A stretch of 64,000 nucleotides of DNA, taken from assembly GCA_964512075.1 (NCBI GenBank), contig CAZEID010000006.1, positions 1-64,000 of the forward strand. Direction: 5' to 3'. Under the pieces are notes generated by a model that was not told the origin of the DNA, ran no database searches, and saw only the letters and a list, made by a program, of their open reading frames with translations. The stretch is from CAZEID01 sp964512075 (lineage in GTDB: Bacteria > Patescibacteriota > WWE3 > 9FT-COMBO-53-11). Of this stretch, positions 33,812 to 41,934 are shown in pieces; positions within the stretch are counted from its first letter, which is position 1; each line of letters opens with the position of its first letter. Made by a program: the position numbers and the translations under genes.

Positions 33812-36346
33812 GTGCGATCCTTCCCAAAGATCGAAAAGCCGTTCCAGACTTCCCCCGCGACTCTGTTCGAGGTCCTGCAAACCAGTCCGCAGGGGCTGAC
33901 GGAAGCGGAAGCGCGGTCCCGTTGGGAAGAGCTTGGCCCCAACCAAATCGAACTCAAAAAGCGGCGGACCGCCGTTGCGATTCTGTTTTCCCAACTTCAA
34001 AACTGGCTAATGCTGGTACTGATCGCCGCCGCGTTGGTTTCGTTTTCACTGGGCGAAAGGGTAGACTCCTTGGTAATCCTGGGAATTGTCCTTCTGAGTA
34101 TCCTTTTCGGTTTCTTCCAAGAATATCGGGCCGAAAGAACTCTCGAAAGTTTAAAGAAATTCATCTCCCATCAGGCCCGAGTCCTCCGGGACGGGCAGGT
34201 AAAGAAGATTAATGCCGCTCTTCTTACCGTCGGGGATATCGTTCTCGTACGGTTAGGTGACCGCATCCCGGCCGATCTCCGGCTGCTGGAAGCGCATAAT
34301 CTTACGACCGACGAGATGCTTATCACAGGAGAATCGCTCCCGGCGGTAAAAGCGCCGGGGCCGCTACGGCTCACCGATCCCGCCGTGGCCGAGCAGAAGA
34401 ACATGCTTTTCGCCGGCAGCACGGTCTCCTCCGGGGAGGGCCGGGGAGTCGTAGTCGCGGTCGGAGCCGCCACTTACCTGGGCCAAACCGCAAAACGCCT
34501 AGAACAACCGGAACCCCCTACCGAGTTTCAGAAACAACTCCGGGCCTTCAGCCGCTTTCTCCTAGGGATAATCCTGGCTCTAACGGTCTTTGTCTTTCTC
34601 GCTAACGCCCTTCTCGGAAAAGGCTATCTCAATTCCTTCCTGTTCGCGGTCGCCTTGGCAGTGGGGGTTACTCCGGAACTGCTCCCAATGATTATCACCG
34701 TCACCCTTTCTCAAGGAGCTCTTCAAATGGCCCGCCTCAAAGTCGTGGTAAAGAAGCTGGTTTCCGTGGAAGACCTCGGCAATATCGACACTCTCTGCAC
34801 CGACAAAACCGGAACTCTAACTATCGGAAAGTTCACTCTTAAGAACTATTTGGACGATCACTTCGCAACCAGTGAGAAGGTTCTTCTCGATGCACTAGCG
34901 TGCGTTAACGCGGGGCGGGCGGGGGCGTTGCCCCCCAGTGACTTAGACCGGGCAATCTGGGAAGCACCGGTCAGCAAACGCCTCCGTCCGCAGTTGGAGA
35001 AAACAGAGATTTTGGGCGAAAACGAATTTGATTTTGACCGTCGGAGGGAAAGCGTTCTCCTTCAAGTTGGGGAAAGCCGCCGCCTAATTGTAATGGGAGC
35101 ACCCGAATCGGTCTTCGCCCAATGCCAATTTTCTTCCTCTGCCGAGAAAAGAAAGGCCTGGAATTGGATTGAGAAAGCCGAGAATCAAGGGAATCGGATA
35201 ATCGCCTTGGCTACCAAGGAAACTACCAAAACCCGAGTTACCTCCCGCGATGAGACGAATCTCTCTTGGGAGGGTTTATTGGTCTTCACGGACCCGATTA
35301 AAGGGACCGCGCAGAAGTCTTTGGACCTTTTCCGCCAGCTGGGGGTCAACATTAAAATCATCAGCGGCGACAGTCCGCGAGTAGTTAAGCGGGTGGCGAT
35401 GGCGGTCGGATTGGCCCGAGAGAACACCCCGGTCGCGCTCGGCAGCGAACTGGAGAAGCTTAACCCCGCCCAATTTGAAGAATGGGCGCGGAAGTACACC
35501 CTCTTTGCCCGAACCACTCCGACCCAAAAGGAACGGCTGATCGCCAGTCTAAATCGGGAGGGACATATCGTCGGTTTCCTCGGCGACGGGTTTAACGATG
35601 CTCCCGCGCTGAAATCTGCCGATGTCGGAATCGCAGTCGACAACGGCTCGGAGACTGCCAAAGAAGCAGCGGATATCGTTTTACTAGAGAAGGATCTTGC
35701 CGTTCTGGCACAAGGAATTGAAGCGGGGCGAAAAATTTTCGGCAATATCAACAAATACATCTTCAACACTATTAGTGCCAACTATGGAAACATGTTCACG
35801 GTCGCAATCTCCTCACTGTTCCTAAAATTTATTCCTCTCCTCCCAACCCAGATTCTGCTGAACAACTTCATCAGCGACATTCCCTTGCTGGCGATTGCAA
35901 CCGACAACGTGGATGAGGATTTTGTAAAAAAGCCGAAGCGTTGGAATATCCCGCTGATCGGGCGCTTCATGGTCTACTTTGGTTCTCTTAGCTCAATCTT
36001 TGACTTCGCCACCATTCTCCCCCTGCTCTACGTAAGCCAACTAAGCCCCGGACCCTTCCGAACCGCCTGGTTCATCGAGTCCGCTATCTCCGAAATCATC
36101 ATCACTTTTGCCATCCGCACCCGAAAACCGTTCCAGAAGAGCCGCCCGAGCGGGTGGTTGCTGGGATTAAGCCTCGGCTCCCTTGCAGCGGTTTTAGCCC
36201 TTCCCTACACCCGGGCGGGAAAAGTGCTCTTCAACTTCTCCTCCCTCTCTCTACCGGTTCTCGGGTGGATCGCTCTCGTCCTGCTGACTTACTTTACTGC
36301 GGCCGAAATTGGCAAAAAGCGGTTCTTCCGCAAGTTTGAGATATAG
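33812..36346 (+). CDS. MgtA-like (type IIIB) magnesium-transporting P-type ATPase
   Basis: 844 residues with TGESLPAVK, phosphorylation site LCTDKTGTLT, hinge GDGFNDAPALKSADVG and about ten membrane spans. C-terminal features NFISDIPLLAIATDNVDEDFVKKPKRW and FRTAWFIESAISEIIITFAIRTRK match MgtA/MgtB rather than Ca or heavy-metal pumps. It would import Mg2+. The GTG at 33812 has only a cramped GGAGG one base upstream; the leaderless promoter explains the start better. The 800 nt before it hold the RRM gene only. Confidence 0.88.
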   Translation: MRSFPKIEKPFQTSPATLFEVLQTSPQGLTEAEARSRWEELGPNQIELKKRRTAVAILFSQLQNWLMLVLIAAALVSFSLGERVDSLVILGIVLLSILFGFFQEYRAERTLESLKKFISHQARVLRDGQVKKINAALLTVGDIVLVRLGDRIPADLRLLEAHNLTTDEMLITGESLPAVKAPGPLRLTDPAVAEQKNMLFAGSTVSSGEGRGVVVAVGAATYLGQTAKRLEQPEPPTEFQKQLRAFSRFLLGIILALTVFVFLANALLGKGYLNSFLFAVALAVGVTPELLPMIITVTLSQGALQMARLKVVVKKLVSVEDLGNIDTLCTDKTGTLTIGKFTLKNYLDDHFATSEKVLLDALACVNAGRAGALPPSDLDRAIWEAPVSKRLRPQLEKTEILGENEFDFDRRRESVLLQVGESRRLIVMGAPESVFAQCQFSSSAEKRKAWNWIEKAENQGNRIIALATKETTKTRVTSRDETNLSWEGLLVFTDPIKGTAQKSLDLFRQLGVNIKIISGDSPRVVKRVAMAVGLARENTPVALGSELEKLNPAQFEEWARKYTLFARTTPTQKERLIASLNREGHIVGFLGDGFNDAPALKSADVGIAVDNGSETAKEAADIVLLEKDLAVLAQGIEAGRKIFGNINKYIFNTISANYGNMFTVAISSLFLKFIPLLPTQILLNNFISDIPLLAIATDNVDEDFVKKPKRWNIPLIGRFMVYFGSLSSIFDFATILPLLYVSQLSPGPFRTAWFIESAISEIIITFAIRTRKPFQKSRPSGWLLGLSLGSLAAVLALPYTRAGKVLFNFSSLSLPVLGWIALVLLTYFTAAEIGKKRFFRKFEI

Positions 36347-36432
36347 GTTGGAAAAGGAAGGCAACCCCTCAGAACTGCGGTGACTGAAGAAGTCAGAGCC
36401 AACCGCTATTGATCTCGCCGCTTCCTAACCCC

Positions 36433-36465
36433 TTGACAATATCTCATTATGAATATATATTCATA
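36433..36465 (+). promoter_or_regulatory. Promoter with overlapping 18-bp operator palindrome (DUF5320/DUF134 genes)
   Basis: TTGACA (36433-36438), 17-nt spacer, TATATT (36456-36461). A perfect palindrome TATGAATATATATTCATA (36448-36465) covers the -10. The only regulator-like product nearby is the DUF134 HTH protein two genes down, which is the natural candidate. Confidence 0.7.
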
Positions 36466-36493
36466 TTAATGGGGCTGGAAGGAGGTGAAAATA

Positions 36494-36742
36494 ATGCCAG
36501 GATTAGATAGAACTGGACCGTTCGGAGCGGGTCCGGGGACCGGAAGAAGGTTTGGACCTTGTTTTGGCTTTGGCCTGGGTTATTTCCCGCACCATACCCG
36601 CGGGCTAGGCCGCTACTTCCGCTGGAACTGGCCGCAGGCAAAGGAGGACCAGAAGAAAGCCCTCCAAGAGTACCGAAAGGCACTCGAGGAAGAGCTGGAG
36701 GACGTTAAAAAAGCGGAAGAGGATCTGGAAAAGAAGGAATAA
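36494..36742 (+). CDS. DUF5320-like small protein
   Basis: The N-terminus PGLDRTGPFGAGPGTGRRFGPC is the glycine-rich signature of DUF5320-type proteins; the C-terminal half is a charged coiled coil (KALEEELEDVKKAEEDLEKK). Function unknown, but it is commonly found beside DUF134 or iron-molybdenum-cofactor-related genes. ATG 36494 has GGAGGTG 6-7 nt upstream. Confidence 0.75.
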   Translation: MPGLDRTGPFGAGPGTGRRFGPCFGFGLGYFPHHTRGLGRYFRWNWPQAKEDQKKALQEYRKALEEELEDVKKAEEDLEKKE

Positions 36743-36759
36743 ATCCTCTCCAAGACCTT

Positions 36760-37038
36760 ATGCCGCGCCCCCGAATTCCCCGGTGCTTGCGACTGCGACC
36801 CAGCGTTCACTACTTTAAGCCCCGAGGGACCCCTTTGCGGTCCCTGGAAGAAGTAGTTCTCCTCCCTGACGAGCTGGAGGCCCTCAACCTCTACGAGGTG
36901 GAGAAGCTGAAACAAACCGCCGCGGCCCAGAAAATGGGCATCTCTCAACCCACTTTCGCCCGCACCCTGGACCGCGCCCACAAAAAGATTGCGGAAGCCA
37001 TTATCGGGGGGAAAGCGATTCGAATTGAGAAAACTTGA
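36760..37038 (+). CDS. DUF134 helix-turn-helix protein
   Basis: 92 residues: PRPRIPRCLRLRP start, LLPDELEALNLYEVEKL, then a sigma-70 region-4-like HTH (QTAAAQKMGISQPTFARTLDRAHKKIAEAI). This is the DUF134 layout. It probably represses the promoter at 36433-36465, an inference from position. It follows the DUF5320 gene by 17 nt and is convergent with fba. Confidence 0.85.
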   Translation: MPRPRIPRCLRLRPSVHYFKPRGTPLRSLEEVVLLPDELEALNLYEVEKLKQTAAAQKMGISQPTFARTLDRAHKKIAEAIIGGKAIRIEKT

Positions 37039-37045
37039 GGACAAG

Positions 37046-37918
37046 TTAAGCTTTACCCTCGGAACCGAATAGTTTAATCTTGCGCTCAATCACCTCCTGG
37101 ACAGCCGCAATCACGGGAGGCATGATCTTGTAGATGGCAACTTCGTCGGTTGCCTTCAGGGTTTCCTCCAGTGTTTTTCGATAAGCCATCCGTAGCTCCG
37201 TATTGACGTTGACTTTAACGATCTTCCCAACCCGGATCGCATTCCGCACCTGCTCCTCGGAAATCGTACTCCCGCCGTGGAGACTGAAGAAGCAGGAAAG
37301 GCGTTCCCGCAGCTTCGCTAGCAAACCTAGGTCGAGACGCTTCTCGCTGGAGTAAATCCCGTGGACGTTCCCAATCGAAACCGCAAGGGTGTCAATCTCC
37401 GTTCTTTTCACGAAATCCTCGGCCTGATCCGGATCAGTCAACTCTTCCTTCGCTACTGCTTCTTCCGCTTTTTCGGCGTGGGGCGCACTAGTCCCGCCGA
37501 TCGGCGTCAACTCCGCCTCAACCAAAAGCCCTCGCGCATGAGCTTCTTTGACAACTTCAGCTGTAGCCGCGACGTTCTCCTCATAGGGAAGCTTAGAGGC
37601 GTTAATGTGAATCAAATCGTAACCGGCGGCAATTCCTGCCTTAGCCGCCTCCACGGACGGAGAATGGTCCAAATTAATCAAGATTGGGACACCAAATTCC
37701 TGACTAAGGTTGCGGACTACCGCCACTAGATTCCTTGCCCCAATGAATTTGGTCTCGCCGTGAGAACTTTCGGCAATCACAGGCGCCCTTAAGGACCCGG
37801 CCGCTTGCGCAATCGCCTTTAAAGTCTCCAAATTGGCAGCGTTGAAAGCCCCAATTGCATAACCCTCATTTTGCGCTTTTTCAAATATTTCCCTTGAATT
37901 TATCACCGATTGCTTCAC
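37046..37918 (-). CDS. fba: Class II fructose-bisphosphate aldolase family protein
   Basis: TIM-barrel protein of 290 residues with metal/substrate regions NLDHSPSVEAAKAGI, SIGNVHGIY and SLHGGSTISEEQVR as in zinc-dependent class II aldolases. It splits fructose-1,6-bisphosphate (or a related ketose bisphosphate) into triose phosphates. The GTG start is preceded within 5 nt by a 22-bp palindrome that overlaps -10-like sequences, so expression may be repressible. The sugar-phosphate genes upstream on the same strand support a role in central carbon flow. Confidence 0.88.
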   Translation of the reverse strand: MKQSVINSREIFEKAQNEGYAIGAFNAANLETLKAIAQAAGSLRAPVIAESSHGETKFIGARNLVAVVRNLSQEFGVPILINLDHSPSVEAAKAGIAAGYDLIHINASKLPYEENVAATAEVVKEAHARGLLVEAELTPIGGTSAPHAEKAEEAVAKEELTDPDQAEDFVKRTEIDTLAVSIGNVHGIYSSEKRLDLGLLAKLRERLSCFFSLHGGSTISEEQVRNAIRVGKIVKVNVNTELRMAYRKTLEETLKATDEVAIYKIMPPVIAAVQEVIERKIKLFGSEGKA

Positions 37919-37923
37919 CTTAC

Positions 37924-37945
37924 TATAGTATATTAGTATACTATA
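37924..37945. promoter_or_regulatory. 22-bp palindrome at the fba start (TATAGTATA-N4-TATACTATA)
   Basis: Perfect 9-bp arms around TTAG, ending 5 nt from the GTG of fba and containing TATACT/TATAGT boxes usable as -10. Operator role inferred; the regulator is unknown. Confidence 0.55.
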
Positions 37946-38006
37946 ATAGAGTAACTAAAGTACCCATTAGCAGAGAGCTATTCAGTGCCCGCTGCTAATC
38001 CCTGCC

Positions 38007-39014
38007 TTATTTACTCTTTAAAGACTTCGCCTTCTTGGCCGCCTCCACCACGTTCTTGGCAACCAAGCCGAACTCCACCATCAGCTCCTCCGGCTTACCG
38101 GATTCTCCGAAACGGTCCCTTACCCCCACTTTAACTACGGGAACCGGATAGTTTTCACTTAGGAACTCCGCGATGGCTCCCCCCAATCCTCCTGCCACTT
38201 GGTGCTCCTCCGCCGTCACAATTGCTCCCGCCTTTTTCGCGGCGGCCAAAACCATCTTCTCATCCAGCGGCTTAACCGACGGACTATTGTAAACCTCGAC
38301 TCCCCAACCCGCCTTTTCGAGCTCCGCCGCCGCCAAAATCGATTCGTAAACTAAGGGACCGCAAGCAAAAATGGCAACATCCCGTTTCTCCTTGGCCGAA
38401 TTCCAAAACAGCGGGGCTTGACCAATTGCAAAAGGTGTCTCCTCCGTCGTAAAAACGGGCGTTTTCTCGCGAGCGAAGCGCATGTAACATGGACCGTAAA
38501 CCCTGGCGATCTCCATCACGATCTTTTTCGCCTCCCAAACATCGCAAGGGGCAAAAACCTTCATGTTGGGAATCACTCGCATAATTGTCATGTCTTCCAG
38601 TGCCTGGTGAGTCGCCCCATCCGGCCCCACCGATACTCCCGCGTGGGCTCCCATAATCTTGACATTGGTGTTCTGCAAAGCCGCGGTAGTTCGAATCTGT
38701 TCATTGTTTCGACCCGGGGAAAAAGCAGCGTAAGAGGCGATGAAAGGAACCTTTCCAGCCAAGGCCATTCCAGCTGCCAAGGCAGCCATGCTCTGCTCGG
38801 CAATTCCCGTCTCAATAAACCGCTCGGGGAAAGCTTTCCGAAACATCTCCGCCTGCGTAGAGACCGAAAGATCCGCGCAAAGGACGACTACGTTGGGATC
38901 GCTCTTCCCCGCCTCCACTACTCCCAAGCCAAAGCCATCCCGGGTAGGCCGTTGCTCCAGCTTGGCCTTGTCTAGAATGCTCGAAACCAATTTTGCCGAA
39001 CTCGCAATAGGCAT
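38007..39014 (-). CDS. Transketolase, C-terminal subunit
   Basis: 335 residues covering the pyrimidine-binding domain (ETGIAEQSMAALAAGMALAG with the catalytic glutamate) and the C-terminal domain (GAIVTAEEHQVAGGLGGAIAEFL). It completes the enzyme whose thiamine-binding half is encoded just upstream. Split transketolases are usual in archaea and several bacteria, CPR included. Together they move two-carbon units between sugar phosphates. Confidence 0.92.
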   Translation of the reverse strand: MPIASSAKLVSSILDKAKLEQRPTRDGFGLGVVEAGKSDPNVVVLCADLSVSTQAEMFRKAFPERFIETGIAEQSMAALAAGMALAGKVPFIASYAAFSPGRNNEQIRTTAALQNTNVKIMGAHAGVSVGPDGATHQALEDMTIMRVIPNMKVFAPCDVWEAKKIVMEIARVYGPCYMRFAREKTPVFTTEETPFAIGQAPLFWNSAKEKRDVAIFACGPLVYESILAAAELEKAGWGVEVYNSPSVKPLDEKMVLAAAKKAGAIVTAEEHQVAGGLGGAIAEFLSENYPVPVVKVGVRDRFGESGKPEELMVEFGLVAKNVVEAAKKAKSLKSK

Positions 39015-39074
39015 CGGATAGACTACTTGCCGACAGCAGGACCGGACGCTGTCCGCCGTTTACCGTGGATAAAG

Positions 39075-39941
39075 CTACTCATAGTCATTTCTAATCTTCC
39101 CCCCCAATGTTCGAATGTCATAAAGGGCTTTTTTAGCCTCTTCGGGATTGGGGGGTTTCCCGTGCCACTCAAACTTGCGCTCCATAAATCCCACTCCCTT
39201 GCCGGGGATCGTGCAGGCAATGATCACTGTAGGCTTGCTAAAAACCGCTTTAGCGTGGTTGACCGCGTCAATCAGCTCTTCAATGTTGTGGCCATCGATG
39301 TCAATCACATTCCAACCAAAGGACCGGTACTTATCCGCTAATGGTTCTAAAGGCATCACATCCTCGGTAAACCCGTCGATTTGGATTTGGTTACGATCAA
39401 CAATGCCGATTAGATTCCCTAACTTGTTTTTGCCGGCGAACATCGCCGCTTCCCAAATAATTCCGCAATTTTGCTCCCCATCCCCCATCAGGCAATAGGT
39501 CCACCAATTTTTCCCGTCCATTTTCGCCGCCAGCGCCATTCCCACCGCTTGGGGAAGCCCGTCGCCGAGAGGACCGGAAGTGGTTTCCAATCCCGGTAGG
39601 CGCTCCCGCTCGGGATGCCCCTGCAAGCGGGAACCAAACTGCCGCAGAGTCCAAAGCTCTTCGTGAGGAAAATATCCGGCGTGGGCCATCACTACGTAGC
39701 GGGCCGGACAGTAGTGGCCGCAGGAAAGGATAAACCGATCCCGCTCCGGCCAGTCGGGCTCCTTCGGCCGGTGGTTGAGGATCCGGAAGTAAAAAGCGGT
39801 CCAAAGCTCCATCGTACCTAAAGGTGCTGCCGAATGGCCGCTCCCCGCCTTGACGAGCATCTTAATCAGGTCCGTCCGCATCTCATTCGCCATCTTATAG
39901 AGCTCGTCGATGGTGTAGTGTTTTTTCCTAGGAAAGATCAT
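39075..39941 (-). CDS. Transketolase, N-terminal (TPP-binding) subunit
   Basis: 288 residues with the thiamine diphosphate motif GDGEQNCGIIWEAAMFAG ending in IVDRNQIQIDG, and the histidines SAAPLGTMEL and GHYCPA at expected places. The stop of the LOG-family gene lies 3 nt upstream of its ATG, and the C-terminal half follows after 60 nt, so rpe, LOG, tktN and tktC form one minus-strand operon. Confidence 0.92.
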   Translation of the reverse strand: MIFPRKKHYTIDELYKMANEMRTDLIKMLVKAGSGHSAAPLGTMELWTAFYFRILNHRPKEPDWPERDRFILSCGHYCPARYVVMAHAGYFPHEELWTLRQFGSRLQGHPERERLPGLETTSGPLGDGLPQAVGMALAAKMDGKNWWTYCLMGDGEQNCGIIWEAAMFAGKNKLGNLIGIVDRNQIQIDGFTEDVMPLEPLADKYRSFGWNVIDIDGHNIEELIDAVNHAKAVFSKPTVIIACTIPGKGVGFMERKFEWHGKPPNPEEAKKALYDIRTLGGKIRNDYE

Positions 39942-39943
39942 TT

Positions 39944-40519
39944 TTAATAAACGGCCTGCTCGCCGATCTCCCCATCCAGCTTCCGCAGCTGCTCCAGCAC
40001 CCCCTCGGGAGTGTTGGCAATCCGGTAAACCCTTAACTCCTCCCCTCTAATATACATATTTCTTTCGAAGGCTGCCAGCAGATCCCGCCAAAAATCACCG
40101 AAAAGGATGAAGGGCTTGTGATGGCCAAAATACAGCCGGGCCAGACCCCAAGCCATTCCAAACTCCGAAAGCGTTCCGGTCCCACCCTTGAAAGTGACAT
40201 AAGCGTCTCCCATATCCAACAGCTTCAGCGTCCGTTCCAAGTAGTGCTGGGTGATGATCTCCTCATCCACCTCATTAGTCTTATCCCGCCCCTCAAAGAG
40301 TGGGGCGTTCTTGGGATAAAAGCTAACCCCGATTACTCGGCCGCCGCCGGCGTGGGCGCCCAAAGTTGCGGCTTTCATCACTCCCGGCCCCCCGCCGTTG
40401 ACAATCGTGTAACCATTCTCCGCCAAAAGCTTGGCAGTGGCGAACGCATCTTTCCAAACTTGGTCCTCCTCCTTGGCATCCGCGAAGCCGAAGATAGTAA
40501 TTCTCTTAAACTTGGCCAT
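39944..40519 (-). CDS. LOG-family protein (putative nucleotide phosphoribohydrolase)
   Basis: Rossmann-like fold with VNGGGPGVMKA and FKGGTGTLSEFG, a variant of the PGGxGTxxE motif of the LOG/lysine-decarboxylase-like family: K replaces P and S lies between L and E. The glutamate is retained. Family members cleave nucleotide 5'-monophosphates at the ribose, giving ribose-5-phosphate, which fits its place inside a pentose-phosphate operon. Confidence 0.82.
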   Translation of the reverse strand: MAKFKRITIFGFADAKEEDQVWKDAFATAKLLAENGYTIVNGGGPGVMKAATLGAHAGGGRVIGVSFYPKNAPLFEGRDKTNEVDEEIITQHYLERTLKLLDMGDAYVTFKGGTGTLSEFGMAWGLARLYFGHHKPFILFGDFWRDLLAAFERNMYIRGEELRVYRIANTPEGVLEQLRKLDGEIGEQAVY

Positions 40520-40544
40520 AATTCAGTTGCTAAAAATTGTAACG

Positions 40545-41231
40545 CTAAAGTCCCTCGGCCGCATTTTGCTTTCCACCTTTCGCTCTCCGTAAGGATTCAA
40601 TCGCCTCAACCGGATCCTCGGCACCGTAGATCGCCGATCCAGCCACCAAGATTCCCGCCCCTGCCGCCACCATCGCCGGGGCGGTTTTCGAATTAACGCC
40701 AATATCAACCGAGATTGGTAGTTTGGGAAATTTGGCCCGCACCACCTTAACCGTTTCCAAAACTCGGGGATTAAACTCTTGTCCTCCAAAACCGCTCTTC
40801 CCCCCCATCGCCTGGAAACGGTCCACTTGGTTTAGGAGAAACTCATACTTAGCCAAAGGAGTGGTTGGCTCCACCGCCAGCCCTACCGCCAGCCCCGCCG
40901 CGTGGGTTTGAGCAAAAATTGCCTTCCAATCTGAAGCGGATTCAAAGTGAAAAATCAGCTGGTCCACCCCCGGGTGGTTCAGCCGACTAATCCAATTCGC
41001 GGGATCGGCAACCATCAAATCGGCTTCAATTTTAGGAGGGGGATTAAAACCTAAGGTATCAATCTCGTCCAAGATGGAGGGATCGGAAAATGTAACATTG
41101 TCGACAAAGATCCCGTCCATAATGTCCCATTGAACCCGAGCCACATGGGGCGCAACTAACTCGAATCGCCGCAGAAACTCTTTCGAATCTTGAACCAAGA
41201 GTGCCGGAACAATTTCGGGCATTGCTCCCAT
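40545..41231 (-). CDS. rpe: Ribulose-phosphate 3-epimerase
   Basis: TIM barrel of 228 residues: PALLVQDS, VQWDIMDGIFVDNVTF (metal-binding His/Asp region altered: the usual HxDxMDG reads QWDIMDG), LIFHFES, SGFGGQEF and VDIGVNSKT. It interconverts ribulose-5-P and xylulose-5-P and so feeds the transketolase encoded downstream. The glutamine in place of the first metal histidine deserves notice; activity may differ from the standard enzyme. The start is ATG 41231, or ATG 41222 with GGGAG before it. Confidence 0.82.
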   Translation of the reverse strand: MGAMPEIVPALLVQDSKEFLRRFELVAPHVARVQWDIMDGIFVDNVTFSDPSILDEIDTLGFNPPPKIEADLMVADPANWISRLNHPGVDQLIFHFESASDWKAIFAQTHAAGLAVGLAVEPTTPLAKYEFLLNQVDRFQAMGGKSGFGGQEFNPRVLETVKVVRAKFPKLPISVDIGVNSKTAPAMVAAGAGILVAGSAIYGAEDPVEAIESLRRAKGGKQNAAEGL

Positions 41232-41306
41232 TTTACCAACGTTAACAGAGCTAAAGGAACGGCCGGTGGTAGAATCAAATCAACCTATTCAGAAAGGAGG
41301 AGAATT

Positions 41307-41582
41307 ATGGGGGCGAACAAGGCAATGATGTCGGCCTGGCGCCACCACCGCAGAAGTGTTATCACCCTAGAAGAGGCCGTCATCTTTAAGTACTTTGGGC
41401 ACCGTAAACTCTGCCGGAAATGCGGCGAGGAGTTCCTGCGGCGGAAAGCCGAGGAAGCACGAGGAAAAAGTGAACCTGTGGAAAGCCGTCCGGAGATGGC
41501 TGAGACTCCCCGAGAAGCCGCCGCCGAAAAGGCCGCGGCGCCCGAAGTATATGTGGAAGATCTTGAATATGATCCTTCCTGA
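41307..41582 (+). CDS. Small CxxC protein with acidic tail, unknown
   Basis: 91 residues: basic N-terminus (SAWRHHRRSVITLEEAVIF), one CRKCG pair that could hold half a zinc site, then an Ala/Glu-rich tail. Strong Shine-Dalgarno (AAAGGAGG) fixes ATG 41307. Family not recognised. Confidence 0.6.
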   Translation: MGANKAMMSAWRHHRRSVITLEEAVIFKYFGHRKLCRKCGEEFLRRKAEEARGKSEPVESRPEMAETPREAAAEKAAAPEVYVEDLEYDPS

Positions 41583-41694
41583 GGATCCCCCGCGGAAACG
41601 ATGGCGAAATGATGATCCGTACAACCAGATCGCCAACAAACGGTGGGCAAAGTCTTTCCCCCGGAGTAGCAGTCTGTCAACCAGCGAGGATTAA
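41569..41694 (+). CDS. Possible overlapping small basic protein
   Basis: 41 codons starting 14 nt before the end of the previous gene in another frame (ILPEDPPRKRWRNDDPYNQ...). The frame stays open exactly to a stop inside the terminator, and GGAAGA lies 8 nt upstream. Translational coupling is plausible; it may also be chance. Confidence 0.3.
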   Translation: MILPEDPPRKRWRNDDPYNQIANKRWAKSFPRSSSLSTSED

Positions 41695-41709
41695 ACCCCT
41701 CGCTTTTTG
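41683..41709 (+). terminator. Intrinsic terminator of the small CxxC protein operon
   Basis: AGCGAGG pairs with CCTCGCT, followed by TTTTG. The stop codon of the possible overlapping gene lies in the loop region. Confidence 0.85.
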
Positions 41710-41831
41710 TGAAGCAAAACTAACCCCGCATTCGGAGGTATTCTGGTGCGGGGCGTATTTTTGATCCCCAGAGTAATCTAGGAAGTCAGGCTGAAGCCAA
41801 GTTATCAGACACTGCGGAAGCCAAAATTACG

Positions 41832-41853
41832 GTTTTACAGAAAACTGTAAAAC
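41832..41853. promoter_or_regulatory. Operator-like palindrome, copy 3 (GTTTTACAG-N4-CTGTAAAAC)
   Basis: Same 9-bp arms and AAAA centre as copy 1. It lies between two convergent genes, with no obvious gene to control. The rest of the 41710-41934 gap shows nothing else. Confidence 0.5.
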
Positions 41854-41934
41854 TGTAACTTCCACTGTCGAAATTTGAAATGAAATTAGGGAGGGCAACC
41901 CAAAAGAAGTGGAAGGAAGGAGCAGAAGGAAAAG

